Notes under the pieces: model-generated
Seen by the model: only the letters and a program-made list of their open reading frames with translations
Databases searched by the model: none
What the model was told of the DNA's origin: nothing
Shown: positions 8,321-18,157 of the stretch, one piece after another
Layout of the letters: every line of letters starts with the position of its first letter
How positions within the stretch are numbered: the stretch's first letter is position 1
NCBI GenBank assembly: GCA_045576355.1
Contig: JAZNGG010000029.1
Location: forward strand, 1-64,000
Direction of reading: 5' to 3'
Length of the DNA stretch: 64,000 nucleotides
Source: Liminaster sp045576355
GTDB lineage: Bacteria; Bacteroidota; Bacteroidia; Bacteroidales; UBA3663
Made by a program: the position numbers and the translations under genes

Positions 8321-9835
8321 TTATCTTCTCACCGAACGGCTGCCTCCACCACCGCCTCCTGAAGCGCGAGAAGAGGAGCCTTTAGAGGAGCGGGACTTTG
8401 TCCCTTTGTCTCCACCCAAATAGGTTCTCACACAGCGGAATCCGACAAACGAACGCTGCTCATTCTGGTATTCCCATGTACGCAAGTCGGGGCGGATATA
8501 GTGCTGCACATCCTTCCACGAACCGCCACGGATCACCTTACGCTTCATCTTGTAAGGATCCTCTTTGGCTGCATTATACTGATAATCGGGATTGATGTCA
8601 GAGGTCACTTGCAGGCCCGCTTCAGCCCAAGCAGAAGAGGTCCACTCTGCCACGTTTCCACTCATGTCATACAGCCCAAAGTCGTTGGGAGTGTAGCTTC
8701 CCACAGGCGAAGTGATGATATATCCATCACGGGAGTAATCACCCTCTCCCGGCTTGAAGTTGCCGTTATAACACCCCTTCTCAGTGTGCGGAGTGTTGTT
8801 TTTCCAGGGATAAACCTGTTCGGAGTTGCCGGCACGGGCTGCATATTCCCACTCAGCCTCTGTCGGCAGGCGGAAAGGCTCTATCTGGATGCCGCGCATC
8901 CCATATCCTTGTTTCAAGTATTCCGTACGCCACACGCAGAAGGCATTGGCCTGCTCCCAAGAGACTCCGACCACCGGATGATCATCATAGATTGGATTAG
9001 AGAAATAGTAGCGGGCATAAGTCTCGGTGTAAGCATTGGCAAAGTCATTGACCCACACAGTGGTGTCCGGATAGATATTTACGATATATGTATTGAGGAA
9101 GTCAAATTCGCTGGTCAAGGGACGAGTGATGGTCATGCGCTGTACATTGCCCTCATCATCGATAAAGGCTGTATCCTTGCTGATCAAGATCTCCTCCGTA
9201 TAATCGACCTGCACATCTGTGTCCAGATTACGTCTTTCCGGATCGAGACGATAACGACGCTGGGCATAAGACTTATAGTCAAACACCTCATAACGATAAT
9301 TCATCTGACGTGCATCGAGCATCTTCTGTCCGGTGATGGGATCCACACGATAGACGCTGTTGATGGCGCGTTCTTCGTCCTCATTAGGTTTACGCCACGG
9401 GATCGGTTTAGCCCAGTTCAGATGCGGCTTAATCGGCTCGCCATAACGATCCTCCTCGATCTTAAATTCATCGTTGCCCCCATAAGCCGGATCTGCCAGA
9501 CGCTCACGGATGATGGAGTCACGCACATAAAAAACAAACTGACGATACTTCGCATTAGAGACCTCTTTTTCGTCCATCCAGAAAGCATCGACCGAGATGC
9601 CGCGAGATTCGGGCAAGTCGTTCCACAAACTGTCCTGCGTCTGTGCGCCCACCTGCATCGAACCACGTTTCACAAGTACCATGCCATAGGGAGCTGGTTC
9701 AGACCAGGCTCGTCCGCGGACACCGACGACCTCACCTCCGCCACCACCAAGGTTTTTCGAACAAGATGTTACAAGCACTGACACTACGACTGCCATCCAT
9801 GTATAAACCAGCTTTCTCATCATTTCTTTTCTCAT
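8321..9835 (-). CDS. gldK: Type IX secretion lipoprotein GldK/PorK
   Basis: This 504-residue lipoprotein has lipobox VTSC at Cys25 followed by a Gly-rich linker. Residues 50-480 form a formylglycine-generating-enzyme-like fold with RLPTEAEWEYAARAG, GLYDMSGNVAEW, KVIRGGSW and GFRCVR. In GldK the fold is structural, forming the outer-membrane-attached ring with GldN. The C-terminus is a Ser/Gly/Arg-rich tail. ATGs at 9835 and 9823/9820 are all possible starts; either keeps the signal peptide. It is 40 bp after porP. Confidence 0.94.
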   Translation of the reverse strand: MRKEMMRKLVYTWMAVVVSVLVTSCSKNLGGGGGEVVGVRGRAWSEPAPYGMVLVKRGSMQVGAQTQDSLWNDLPESRGISVDAFWMDEKEVSNAKYRQFVFYVRDSIIRERLADPAYGGNDEFKIEEDRYGEPIKPHLNWAKPIPWRKPNEDEERAINSVYRVDPITGQKMLDARQMNYRYEVFDYKSYAQRRYRLDPERRNLDTDVQVDYTEEILISKDTAFIDDEGNVQRMTITRPLTSEFDFLNTYIVNIYPDTTVWVNDFANAYTETYARYYFSNPIYDDHPVVGVSWEQANAFCVWRTEYLKQGYGMRGIQIEPFRLPTEAEWEYAARAGNSEQVYPWKNNTPHTEKGCYNGNFKPGEGDYSRDGYIITSPVGSYTPNDFGLYDMSGNVAEWTSSAWAEAGLQVTSDINPDYQYNAAKEDPYKMKRKVIRGGSWKDVQHYIRPDLRTWEYQNEQRSFVGFRCVRTYLGGDKGTKSRSSKGSSSRASGGGGGGSRSVRR

Positions 9836-9875
9836 ATATTATCAGACCGATAGGGTCTCTGTTTATTATCTGACT

Positions 9876-10910
9876 TTACAATATTCTTATACTTTTATGC
9901 CGATGTTTGGTTTTCTTATCCAAATCCATTTTCAGCGTGTAGGTTGCCATGATTTCGTGACTACCACCGGAGGCATTGGCGAGAGGAGAGATTCCTATGT
10001 CATAAGCATAGCCCACCATAAAACTCTTCAGTTTCATCCCTGCCATCAGCACTACCGCATCTTTCGGCCGAAACGTCAAACCTCCCCAAAACTTTTGATC
10101 ATACATCGCTCTGATGGTATAATCGACCTGCGTCATGCCTAATGTCGTCTTTACCAATAAGGAGGGTTGCAATATGTATAACGAGCGACGGATGGGAATA
10201 TTGCATCCTGCCTCAAAATAAAATACCCGAGCCTGCTCAGAATAAGCAAATTCGTCTAAATCCAGCACCGGCTGTGTGAGATGGCGGGCAGATAAACCGG
10301 CATAAAAGAGGTCATGAGAGTAACGCAACCCTGCCGAACAGTCAAATGCCATCGCTGAGACATCTCCGGTCGGGAGGGCATCATCCGATGGTTCCCATGC
10401 CTCCCCATCCGGGATGTATATTTCACCTCCGGAGAAAGACTGATTGATGCCGCCCAATTCGATTCCGACGGAGAGTATTCCTCCCCAAAATTTCTTGGTC
10501 CTGAAGACATATTGGAAACCAAACGATGTCGTACCAAACAGACCCGCCTTATCATTGGCCAAGGTCAATCCGGCTCCATGTTGCCGCTTCATGAACTTAA
10601 ATGGGAGATCGGCTCCGAAAAAGAAGGTCGTAGGGGCATTCTCCACACCCATCCACTGCATACGATGAAATGCTGAGATATGCAGTGAACTATCCTGTCC
10701 CGCTGCAGCAGGATTATAGAAAGTTGGGACTGCATGATACATACTTATTTGCGCCTCGTTCTGAGCACGGGCTCCTGCCACACTGAGCACACATAAAACA
10801 CAGAGCAAAATCCGGAGAGAGAGTTTCCTCGCTCCGGAGATATTTTGCCCGAGGTCTAATATGTCTCTATATCGGGAACTGTATATCTGTATCCATCTCT
10901 TGTGAAGCAT
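9876..10910 (-). CDS. porP: PorP/SprF family type IX outer-membrane protein
   Basis: From the ATG at 10910 the product is 344 residues; an upstream TTG at 10967 keeps the frame open but lies inside an inverted repeat and is a poor initiator. The signal peptide (LRILLCVLCVLSVAGARAQ) is followed by the family hallmark ISMYHAVPTFYNPAAAGQD and an outer-membrane barrel pattern to the end. PorP/SprF proteins associate with the type IX machinery and help present secreted adhesins or attach the complex at the outer membrane. The porP-gldKLMN order is the classic one for Bacteroidota. Confidence 0.92.
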   Translation of the reverse strand: MLHKRWIQIYSSRYRDILDLGQNISGARKLSLRILLCVLCVLSVAGARAQNEAQISMYHAVPTFYNPAAAGQDSSLHISAFHRMQWMGVENAPTTFFFGADLPFKFMKRQHGAGLTLANDKAGLFGTTSFGFQYVFRTKKFWGGILSVGIELGGINQSFSGGEIYIPDGEAWEPSDDALPTGDVSAMAFDCSAGLRYSHDLFYAGLSARHLTQPVLDLDEFAYSEQARVFYFEAGCNIPIRRSLYILQPSLLVKTTLGMTQVDYTIRAMYDQKFWGGLTFRPKDAVVLMAGMKLKSFMVGYAYDIGISPLANASGGSHEIMATYTLKMDLDKKTKHRHKSIRIL

Positions 10911-10959
10911 CTCTTTATTAACGATGTTTCCTCTGAAATATTGCCTCTTGATACTTATT

Positions 10960-11014
10960 ATCCCCAATCAGCACACGTTTTCTTGTTCAAAGAATAAAGC
11001 GTCCAATTGGGGAT
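10960..11014. repeat. Inverted repeat between miaB and porP
   Basis: ATCCCCAAT (10960-10968) and ATTGGGGAT (11006-11014) are perfect 9-bp arms 37 bp apart, in the gap where a promoter for the type IX cluster would sit. No U-run follows. It could be an operator or the base of a leader hairpin. Confidence 0.5.
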
Positions 11015-11040
11015 GATACATACAATACGATAAAGGAAGG

Positions 11041-12363
11041 TTATTCCTCCACTATTTCACCAATGAGGGTAGCTGACGAAGCCTCATGGACTCTCACCAT
11101 CACAAAATCACCCGGCCGTGCATTTCCTTTGGGGAAGACGATCATCTTATTCTGGCTGCTGCGTCCGCACATCTGTTCGCGGCTCCGCTTACTATAACCT
11201 TCCACCAGAACTTCAAACGTTTTTCCGATGTCTCTCAGATTACTCTCTCTCGAAAGCTCGTTCTGCAAATTTATAATCTCCGTGAGTCGTGCCACTTTCA
11301 CCTCTTCCGGGACATCATCTTTGTAATGACGTGCGGCAAAGGTGCCGGGACGTTCGCTATACTTAAACATAAAAGCAGAGTCATATCCCACTTCACGCAT
11401 CAGCGAGAGTGTCTCCTGCTGATCCTCCTCTGTCTCGGTGCAGAAGCCGCAGAATACATCTGTAGAGATGCCACAGTCCGGCATGATACGCTTGATGGCT
11501 GCGATCCGATCCAGATACCATGCCCGGTCATATTTACGATTCATCAACTTCAAGATTCTGCTCGATCCGGATTGCGCCGGCAGATGCAGATGACGACAGA
11601 TGTTTTTGTGCGCTGCCATGGTTTCCAAGATGCGGTCACTCATATCCTCCGGATTGGAGGTAGAGAAGCGAACACGCATACCGGGAGCAGCCTCTGCCAC
11701 GATGGCAAGCAGTGCTGCAAAGTCAATATCCTCTTTACCTTCCTTTTTGTATAAATAGGAATTAACATTCTGTCCCAGCAAAGTCACCTCCTTAAACCCT
11801 TTCTGCTCGAGGTCTCTCAATTCTGCCAAGATACTTTCCGGTTCGCGACTCCGCTCCCTGCCGCGGGTATAAGGGACGATGCAATAGGAACAGAAGTTAT
11901 TACATCCACGCATGATGCTGATAAAACCGGAGATTCGGCTATGTCCGATTCGGGTCGGGATGATTTCTTTATAAGTCTCGGTCGTAGATAGTTCGACATT
12001 GACAGCATCCAGTCCCTGTTCGGCAGAGGCAATGAGATTGGGCAAATCCAAATAAGAATCGGGACCTGCCACAATATTTGCACCCAGTTTCAGCAATTCC
12101 TCCTTCACTCGTTCTGCCATACAACCCAGGACACCTACGATGATGTGTCTCCCTTTGCGACGGAGCGAATCGAAATATTGCAGTCTGCCATAAATCTTTT
12201 GCTCTGCATTCTCTCTGATCGAGCAAGTATTCATAAAGACTGCATCTGCCTCTTCGAGGGAGTCACACATCTCATAACCTGCCATTTGCATGATGGTTGC
12301 CACCACTTCACTATCGGCAACATTCATCTGACAGCCGTATGTCTCTATAAACAATTTTTTCAT
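11041..12363 (-). CDS. miaB: tRNA-2-methylthio-N6-dimethylallyladenosine synthase MiaB
   Basis: This 440-residue radical-SAM methylthiotransferase adds the 2-methylthio group to i6A37 of tRNAs reading UNN codons. The N-terminal cluster-binding cysteines are Cys11 (YGCQMNVADSE), then NTCSIRE and GCMAER; the radical-SAM CxxxCxxC is in RGCNNFCSYCIVPYTRGRE; a TRAM RNA-binding domain fills the last ~65 residues. Length and motifs match MiaB and not RimO. It lies upstream of the type IX cluster on the same strand with a 130-bp gap to the porP ATG, so readthrough is possible. Confidence 0.97.
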   Translation of the reverse strand: MKKLFIETYGCQMNVADSEVVATIMQMAGYEMCDSLEEADAVFMNTCSIRENAEQKIYGRLQYFDSLRRKGRHIIVGVLGCMAERVKEELLKLGANIVAGPDSYLDLPNLIASAEQGLDAVNVELSTTETYKEIIPTRIGHSRISGFISIMRGCNNFCSYCIVPYTRGRERSREPESILAELRDLEQKGFKEVTLLGQNVNSYLYKKEGKEDIDFAALLAIVAEAAPGMRVRFSTSNPEDMSDRILETMAAHKNICRHLHLPAQSGSSRILKLMNRKYDRAWYLDRIAAIKRIMPDCGISTDVFCGFCTETEEDQQETLSLMREVGYDSAFMFKYSERPGTFAARHYKDDVPEEVKVARLTEIINLQNELSRESNLRDIGKTFEVLVEGYSKRSREQMCGRSSQNKMIVFPKGNARPGDFVMVRVHEASSATLIGEIVEE

Positions 12364-12501
12364 TTTAGTTCAAACAATTGTTAATACGTATTCATATTTC
12401 TGTTAATCATAGGGATTAATTGTGAAAAGATGCTAATAAAGCAACGATTTCTACCCCCTTATACTATATAATATAAAACAAAAATTATATCTTTGCGATG
12501 A

Positions 12502-12568
12502 AAAATTTATTATCATAGTTAAGGTTTAGGTTATTAGAACAGAGGCTTGTGAAAGTCTCTGTTTTTTT
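12502..12568 (+). ncRNA. Candidate short RNA with intrinsic terminator
   Basis: A TATCTTTG box at 12488-12495 would start transcription near 12502. A hairpin AACAGAG (12538-12544) / CTCTGTT (12557-12563) with a following T-run ends it after about 65 nt. The upstream -33 element is poor, so this may be only a terminator or premature-termination leader. Confidence 0.25.
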
Positions 12569-12841
12569 GCACGCTGTCTCAAAAGAGTGTGCAAGAAATA
12601 TACAATAATTCTCTTTTTTTATATCCTAAACGTCACTTTCTTACTTTTATTCTTTGCCACATTGTTCTAAATTGCATATTTTTGCCCGGCAAAACAAACA
12701 TGCATCGTACATAAAGAACAATTTCTACCTTATTTATCCTCGTCAAGCACTGCGTTGATCACTGGACAGTAACATACAACGCACCGCAATTACGCAGCAA
12801 AATTAGCGAAAATCGAGGTAAAAACAAATAATTTGAGCGGT

Positions 12842-12849
12842 TATCTTTG
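12842..12849 (+). promoter_or_regulatory. -7 box of the CoA-transferase promoter
   Basis: TATCTTTG at 12842-12849 matches TAnnTTTG; the predicted start is about 33 bp before the ATG at 12889. A clear TTTG 19-21 bp upstream is missing. Confidence 0.5.
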
Positions 12850-12888
12850 TTTTGCGGTACTGATAACGTATTAAAAGCAAACAGAACA

Positions 12889-14385
12889 ATGAAATTCGAA
12901 ATACTGACTGCCGAGAGAGCAGCATCACTCATACAAAACGGAGACACTTTAGCATTCAGCGGATTCTCGTCGTGCGGTTCGCCCAGAGTGGTCTCACAGG
13001 CATTGGCCCATCGTGCGGAGGCCGAGCACGCAGCGGGCCGCCCATTCACCATCGATATGCTGACAGGAGCCTCCTCATGCGAGGAGTTGGATGGTGTGTT
13101 GGCACAAGCACAAGCCGTAGGTCGGCGCACACCTTACCAGTCATCGCCGATCATGCGTCGATCCATCAACCAGGGGGAAATCCCCTATTTTGACCTGCAC
13201 CTCTCCATGTTGGGACAAGGGGTCAGATATGGTTTCCTCGGAGAGATCGACTACTGCATCATCGAGGCTGCCGATGTAACCGATGAGGGAGAAATTACTT
13301 TAGGTGGAAGTGTCGGAGCGATTGATACGTTCGCTCATAAAGCCCGACACATCATCATCGAGCACAACAGCTTTCTCCCCAAAGAGATCAAAGGTCTGCA
13401 CGACATTTACACTCCGTACAACCCACCTCATCGTCGCGAGATCCCGATCTACACCCCCTCTGACCACATCGGCAGTCCGACGCTGAAAGTCAATCCCGAC
13501 AAGATTGTCGGCATCGTCCCTTGCCATTATCATTACGACATCGAGGACTTTACAGCGATCGATGAGACGACCGAGACCATCGGGCGCAACGTGGTGGACT
13601 TCCTTGTCCAGGAATATCAGGCTGGGAGAATACCTCCGGAATTTCTGCCCTTGCAAAGCGGCGTCGGCAACATCGCTAATGCCGTCATACACGCGATGAA
13701 CGATGCCACGGCTCTCCCCCCTTTCGAGATGTACACTGAGGTGCTTCAGGATTCGGTCGTCAAGCTCATCGACACCGGCAAATGCTCATACGTCTCCAGT
13801 TGTTCACTGACCTTAAGCAACGCGATGTTTGAGCGAGTACTGCAAAACCTCGATTTCTACAAGAAGCACATCGTCCTGCGCCCTTGCGAATTGACCAACA
13901 ATCCTGAGATCATCCGCCGGTTAGGCATCATCTCAATCAATACGGCACTGGAGGCAGACATCTTTGGCAATGTCAATTCGACGCATGTCTTTGGCTCTAA
14001 GATGATGAACGGCATCGGTGGGTCGGCAGACTTCACGCGCAACGCCTACATCTCCATATTTACTTGTCCCTCCATAGCCAAAGGGGGCAACATCAGCGCC
14101 ATCGTTCCCTTTGTGACACACGTCGATAGTTCCGAACACTCGGTGCAGATACTGATCACCGAGCAAGGGGTGGCAGACCTGCGGAGCAAGTCTCCTCGTC
14201 AGAGGGCGGAATGCATCATCGACAACTGTGTGCATCCGGACTATCGTCCGCTGCTTCGTGACTACCTCAGTCTCAGCGATGAGGGGCACACCCCGCAGAC
14301 CCTCTCCTGTGCCTTTGCCATGCATGAGGAGTTTATCAAGAGTGGAGACATGCGTAAAACCGATTGGGCGAGCTATCGCAGATAA
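12889..14385 (+). CDS. Acetyl-CoA hydrolase/transferase family (succinate or propionyl CoA-transferase)
   Basis: Starting at the ATG at 12889 (an ATG at 12847 lies in the promoter), the 498-residue protein matches the Cat1/ScpC/AarC family. The N-terminal half carries the CoA-transferase Rossmann part (ALAHRAEAEHAAGRPFTID); TEVLQDSVVKL contains the Glu that forms the glutamyl-CoA thioester in this family; GIGGSADFTRNAY is the family C-terminal signature. The likely role is moving CoA between succinate, acetate or propionate in fermentation. It is monocistronic with a promoter in front and a terminator behind, convergent with the fimbrial operon. Substrate choice cannot be read from sequence. 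Confidence 0.9.
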   Translation: MKFEILTAERAASLIQNGDTLAFSGFSSCGSPRVVSQALAHRAEAEHAAGRPFTIDMLTGASSCEELDGVLAQAQAVGRRTPYQSSPIMRRSINQGEIPYFDLHLSMLGQGVRYGFLGEIDYCIIEAADVTDEGEITLGGSVGAIDTFAHKARHIIIEHNSFLPKEIKGLHDIYTPYNPPHRREIPIYTPSDHIGSPTLKVNPDKIVGIVPCHYHYDIEDFTAIDETTETIGRNVVDFLVQEYQAGRIPPEFLPLQSGVGNIANAVIHAMNDATALPPFEMYTEVLQDSVVKLIDTGKCSYVSSCSLTLSNAMFERVLQNLDFYKKHIVLRPCELTNNPEIIRRLGIISINTALEADIFGNVNSTHVFGSKMMNGIGGSADFTRNAYISIFTCPSIAKGGNISAIVPFVTHVDSSEHSVQILITEQGVADLRSKSPRQRAECIIDNCVHPDYRPLLRDYLSLSDEGHTPQTLSCAFAMHEEFIKSGDMRKTDWASYRR

Positions 14386-14487
14386 CTCTTAAGTTTCTTC
14401 TCCACGATGCCACACACTCATTGCTCCGGACAGCAATAATAATATATATAAGGTTCTCGGGAGGGCAATAAAATAACAAAAAGAAAA

Positions 14488-14535
14488 ACTGCATCCTTGT
14501 TGCGACCCATAGAGTCGTGATTTCAAGGATGCAGT
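14488..14535. terminator. Bidirectional terminator between CoA-transferase and fimbrial operon
   Basis: ACTGCATCCTTG (14488-14499) pairs with CAAGGATGCAGT (14524-14535), a 12-bp perfect stem with a smaller inner GCGAC/GTCG stem. The minus strand ends in a T-rich run, serving the fimbrial operon; the plus side is weaker. Confidence 0.75.
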
Positions 14536-14611
14536 TATTTGTATTATACACCCCCAATCAGGGCTGAAACTGCAAAGTCATAATTATAGAGCAACGGATG
14601 CCTTGCGGAGC

Positions 14612-16903
14612 TTAGGGTTTGCTCACCATATAGACCGCTCGGATGCGGAGATTCAATCCTGTGCGGGGCGCTTTACCATAATTGGCTGCTTCATTGGTAT
14701 AGGTGTCCCCCCAGTCACTCACAGCTGTCGTACCATTTTCATCGACTTTGGTGGCACGAGCATAACCGGTATCTTCAGGATAATCATACCAAAAAATAAC
14801 TTGCTGTCTTCTTTTTCCCGAGGCAGATGACCAATAGAAGTGGTTTTGAAATTCAGGATAGAGAGAGAAATACTCCTTCAACAAGGTCTCCAGTTCTCCA
14901 ATACCCGGTAAATACCACTTGGCATTGGCAGCGGTGATCGTCCCATCGGCATTGCGCTTATTACGCATATAGCAATATTCAGCAGCACAACGAGGAGGCA
15001 AATCCAAAGTTCGGGTATTAATCGTGTTCAGATATCCCGATTTGGTCATAATATTATTGGTCGCATCCCAGCCTTTACAATAAACATTAATATAATCATC
15101 GCCCATAGATACTCCATTACACCCCCACTCCAGACCGGAATAAACCAAAGGAGAGTGTGTCGCATCCTCCAATGGATCCGAATATTCGAGATACTCTTCG
15201 TATGCCTCAATATAAAAAGTGGAAGATCCATCATTGTGCGTCGCCGTAATCGGTCCGATCAGTCCGCTCTGTTCGATCTCCAGGGTCTGCTCATAGGGGA
15301 CGCCATCCACCTCATAAGTCAAGATGAGATCGACCGCGCGGGTAGTATTGGCATTGGCAGGATCTACATTCTCATCCACATAAAGATAGATGCGATCGCG
15401 AGGCTGCACGTTGGCATAGGCTGTATTGGCAGCGAGTGTCGAGGTAACCAGATCAGTCGTAAAATATTTCCGGACACCATGCCATGGCAGATAACCGGCA
15501 CCTACTACCACCTGGTTATTCGTATTAGCGACCGTCCCGGCAGCCATGTCCGACGCCGGAACACGCTCCATACGGATCCAGCGGTGCGTCGCAGGATCCT
15601 GGATTGAAATATTAAGATTCCGAACTTTCGGACTGAGGGCATACATATCGAGCGGTACGACACAGAAGTGGGCATCCATTTTGTGCTCACGGAGCAGAGA
15701 AATATAGACCGCCGGACTCTCCTTGACCACAACCCGTGCATCATAAGAGATCAGTGAATAGTCGCCACTTTTGTCCGTACGGGTAATACCGGTGATGATG
15801 ATATTGTTCTTATACTGGTAATTGCGCTTCACCTGATAGTCATTGGTATGATTGGCCCCGAGATAGAGACAATAGTCCACCTCATAGGTCACCTCATCGG
15901 CAGTGGTATAAGAGGTAGCAATATCTACACATGTGGCATCCTGATGGGCAAGCAGCGGTTTATAGTGCTGTCCTAACTCAGGATCATTGAGGATGACAGA
16001 GGGATCCACCACATGTTCGTTTAGGAAAGCTTCTAATGTAGAGGTGGGTTGCTGGACATTCTCAAACATATAGAAAGAGAATGCCACCGCGCCATTACGG
16101 TTATAGATCATCTGCACATTGGGTACTACGACTTCATCGATTTTCCCGACCTGGGCCACTGAGGTACGTGCAAAATCCGGATTGTCCAGGACGACACCTA
16201 ACGGGAGATTCTTCACCGCCCAACTATGGGTTGCCAACATGGGCAAATCGCCCTCAGTCTTGTCGGCATCCAGCGTAATATTGAAATCGACTCGCGCCAT
16301 CAGAGCCTTCAGGTCGATCGTCAAGTTGTTGGCCCCACTCCTAAAATCATGCGTAGCACTACCCATCATCGGCATACCGGTGGCAGGAAGGGACAGAGAG
16401 AGCGACGCCGGTTTATAGACGTATGAACGGATCAAACTTAAAGTGTTCCCCCCCTCAAAGTTATCGGGAAGGCCATTGGCATCATCATCCTTGAAGACTA
16501 CCGTCTCAGGGTTTTCCAGATTGGCAAAGACATAGACCGTCGCTACATCTTCATGACCTGCTCGCGGAACGATGAGCGAAGATCCGGAAGGGACGAACTG
16601 AAAAGCCAGCCTATTGCCAAACTCATCCACCGACGAGATAAAGTTGCCGGCGGCATCCAGAAAGAAGATTGCCATGTTGTGAACCGTCGTCTCAGCCTCC
16701 GTCTTGGAGTCCACCGCACGAGTCGAAACATTACGCACAGAAAGCACCTGGCTCTGCGCCGTGATGGAGATGTAGTCTCCTCCACCCTGTCCCGGCTCAG
16801 ACTCAGCCTCGGGCTGACATGCCGTGAGGGAGAGCATCAGGCAGCAAAGAAGCGCCGATGCCCAACGGGTGAAGGATCTGTATATAGATGTTTGTAGCTT
16901 CAT
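14612..16903 (-). CDS. Large fimbrial tip-like lipoprotein (Mfa/DUF4906-type)
   Basis: The 763-residue protein has a lipobox (LMLSLTACQ, Cys29) typical of fimbrial subunits processed as lipoproteins and then trimmed. An N-terminal beta domain (residues 35-400) resembles fimbrillins; the mid region ends with a DLILTYEVDGVPYEQTLEIE strand block; the C-terminus from about 600 (KWYLPGIGELETLLKEYF, HFYWSSASG, NLRIRAVYM) resembles the carbohydrate-binding-like fold at the end of FISUMP/DUF1566-type proteins. Position last in the operon and large size fit an accessory or tip adhesin. It is 39 bp after the neighbouring fimbrillin gene. Confidence 0.82.
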   Translation of the reverse strand: MKLQTSIYRSFTRWASALLCCLMLSLTACQPEAESEPGQGGGDYISITAQSQVLSVRNVSTRAVDSKTEAETTVHNMAIFFLDAAGNFISSVDEFGNRLAFQFVPSGSSLIVPRAGHEDVATVYVFANLENPETVVFKDDDANGLPDNFEGGNTLSLIRSYVYKPASLSLSLPATGMPMMGSATHDFRSGANNLTIDLKALMARVDFNITLDADKTEGDLPMLATHSWAVKNLPLGVVLDNPDFARTSVAQVGKIDEVVVPNVQMIYNRNGAVAFSFYMFENVQQPTSTLEAFLNEHVVDPSVILNDPELGQHYKPLLAHQDATCVDIATSYTTADEVTYEVDYCLYLGANHTNDYQVKRNYQYKNNIIITGITRTDKSGDYSLISYDARVVVKESPAVYISLLREHKMDAHFCVVPLDMYALSPKVRNLNISIQDPATHRWIRMERVPASDMAAGTVANTNNQVVVGAGYLPWHGVRKYFTTDLVTSTLAANTAYANVQPRDRIYLYVDENVDPANANTTRAVDLILTYEVDGVPYEQTLEIEQSGLIGPITATHNDGSSTFYIEAYEEYLEYSDPLEDATHSPLVYSGLEWGCNGVSMGDDYINVYCKGWDATNNIMTKSGYLNTINTRTLDLPPRCAAEYCYMRNKRNADGTITAANAKWYLPGIGELETLLKEYFSLYPEFQNHFYWSSASGKRRQQVIFWYDYPEDTGYARATKVDENGTTAVSDWGDTYTNEAANYGKAPRTGLNLRIRAVYMVSKP

Positions 16904-16942
16904 AGAATTTCTCTTTGTAGTCCGGTTAAAATAAGTTGCTCA

Positions 16943-18139
16943 TCAACTGAAGATGATGTCATCGTTGTCCTCACTGCCATCATCGGCTTCACCATCTTCC
17001 CATACGTCTGCCTTGGGAGAAATCATCACAATGTTGTCTCCACCCAACCAGTTAAACTGGAAAACGTAATTCACCCCCGGCTTCGGAGCAAAGGAGTCTG
17101 TGTTAATTTTAAATGTAGCAGTCCGACGACTATTATTAAATGTATAGTCGATGATGACATTGACAGCACGACCGCTCTTCGCCAGCGGCTCGGCTGCAGT
17201 ACCTGCCGGCAACATCAGCGGTTCGCCGACGATCTGAGACGTTCCGCTCTGTAAAGTTGTAGCTGTGCCGGAGATCGTGTAAGTGCCCGAATAGTAGGCC
17301 GACCCATAAGTGGAAACGGGTGCTCCGGAGGAGCAATCGACCTCCAAAGTGCGATGGAAGCGATCTCCCTGCACCTTTACACTGTGGATAGTCAGCGTCA
17401 ACTTGTTGCCATTATTGTCCTCTCCATAATTGACCATCTTAAACGAGAGCGAGGTGAGCAAATGCTCGAACTGCAACTTGACATGTCCGTCTGTCCTCTG
17501 ATGATCGATGCAGCAAGCCAGCATCGGATCCTCCGTAAGCATGGCACGAGCAGTATTGGTGTTACCATTATTAGTAAACATCGTATAGGTAAACTTCGGT
17601 GCTCCTACGGCTGTAGCAGAAGTGGGAGAAGTCAGTGCCAGTTTGGCTGAAGCCGAGGGATAATAGGCAAAGAAAGAGTAGAGATAATCATCCGCATCGG
17701 CAGCGACAGAGGCATGGACAGCATTATTGATGTCATAGCCCTTTCCCTCTTCATATCTGTACCAATACTTTATATCATTATAATTGCAAATATTGCTCCC
17801 CACAGTGATCTCAGTCTTATAGAATATATGAGGGGTGCTTCTCAGATACTTGCTGCTCCAAGGGGCTGTCGAGCTTGCATAGTTCAACTCTGAGCTGCCC
17901 ACCGTAGTCGGCACACAATAGCCCAAGACGGCAAACTGATCATTGGTGTTAAAAGCCTCTTTAGGGGCACGGGTCAGCTCCCCAGCCTCCAGTTCGATCG
18001 GTCTGGAGAAAGTGATCTCTCCGGGTCCGGGAAGCGGAGTTGGCTCCATCAGTACAGCATCGTCACCGCAGCCGGTGGCGAGGTGTAGTCCCAAGATGGT
18101 CGCAAGCAGATAGGATGCTACTGAATATCGGGTTCTCAT
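16943..18139 (-). CDS. Fimbrillin family protein
   Basis: This 398-residue lipoprotein (lipobox LATGC, Cys24) opens with EITFSRPIELEAGELTRAP and FNTNDQFAVLGYC, then LQFEHLLTSLSFKM, NVIIDYTFNN and a final DVWEDGEADDGSED. The 'FxxDQFAVxGY ... FxHxLxxLxFKM ... WxDG' pattern is the Bacteroidales fimbrillin family, whose lipidated precursors cross the outer membrane and polymerise by strand exchange after arginine-specific cleavage. Arg residues precede AP at the expected cleavage zone. It starts 18 bp after the upstream fimbrillin stop, so they are co-transcribed. Minor or tip-adjacent subunit likely. Confidence 0.85.
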   Translation of the reverse strand: MRTRYSVASYLLATILGLHLATGCGDDAVLMEPTPLPGPGEITFSRPIELEAGELTRAPKEAFNTNDQFAVLGYCVPTTVGSSELNYASSTAPWSSKYLRSTPHIFYKTEITVGSNICNYNDIKYWYRYEEGKGYDINNAVHASVAADADDYLYSFFAYYPSASAKLALTSPTSATAVGAPKFTYTMFTNNGNTNTARAMLTEDPMLACCIDHQRTDGHVKLQFEHLLTSLSFKMVNYGEDNNGNKLTLTIHSVKVQGDRFHRTLEVDCSSGAPVSTYGSAYYSGTYTISGTATTLQSGTSQIVGEPLMLPAGTAAEPLAKSGRAVNVIIDYTFNNSRRTATFKINTDSFAPKPGVNYVFQFNWLGGDNIVMISPKADVWEDGEADDGSEDNDDIIFS

Positions 18140-18157
18140 AGAGTCGTCCTTTCTCTG

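Larger units (their letters stand above)
12364..12888. other. Divergent gap between miaB and the CoA-transferase
   Basis: No coding frame of interest. The plus strand carries a TATCTTTG box at 12488-12495 followed by a hairpin with T7 (12539-12568), and a second TATCTTTG box at 12842-12849 that fits the CoA-transferase promoter. A minus-strand miaB promoter is expected in the A+T-rich part near 12385-12480 but I could not assign it. Confidence 0.5.

Noticed and set aside
8501..9781. 426-codon plus-strand frame
   Set aside because: Antisense shadow of gldK, whose lipobox and FGE-like motifs are clear on the other strand.
12847..12888. Longer CoA-transferase start
   Set aside because: It lies within the -7 box and cannot be on the transcript.
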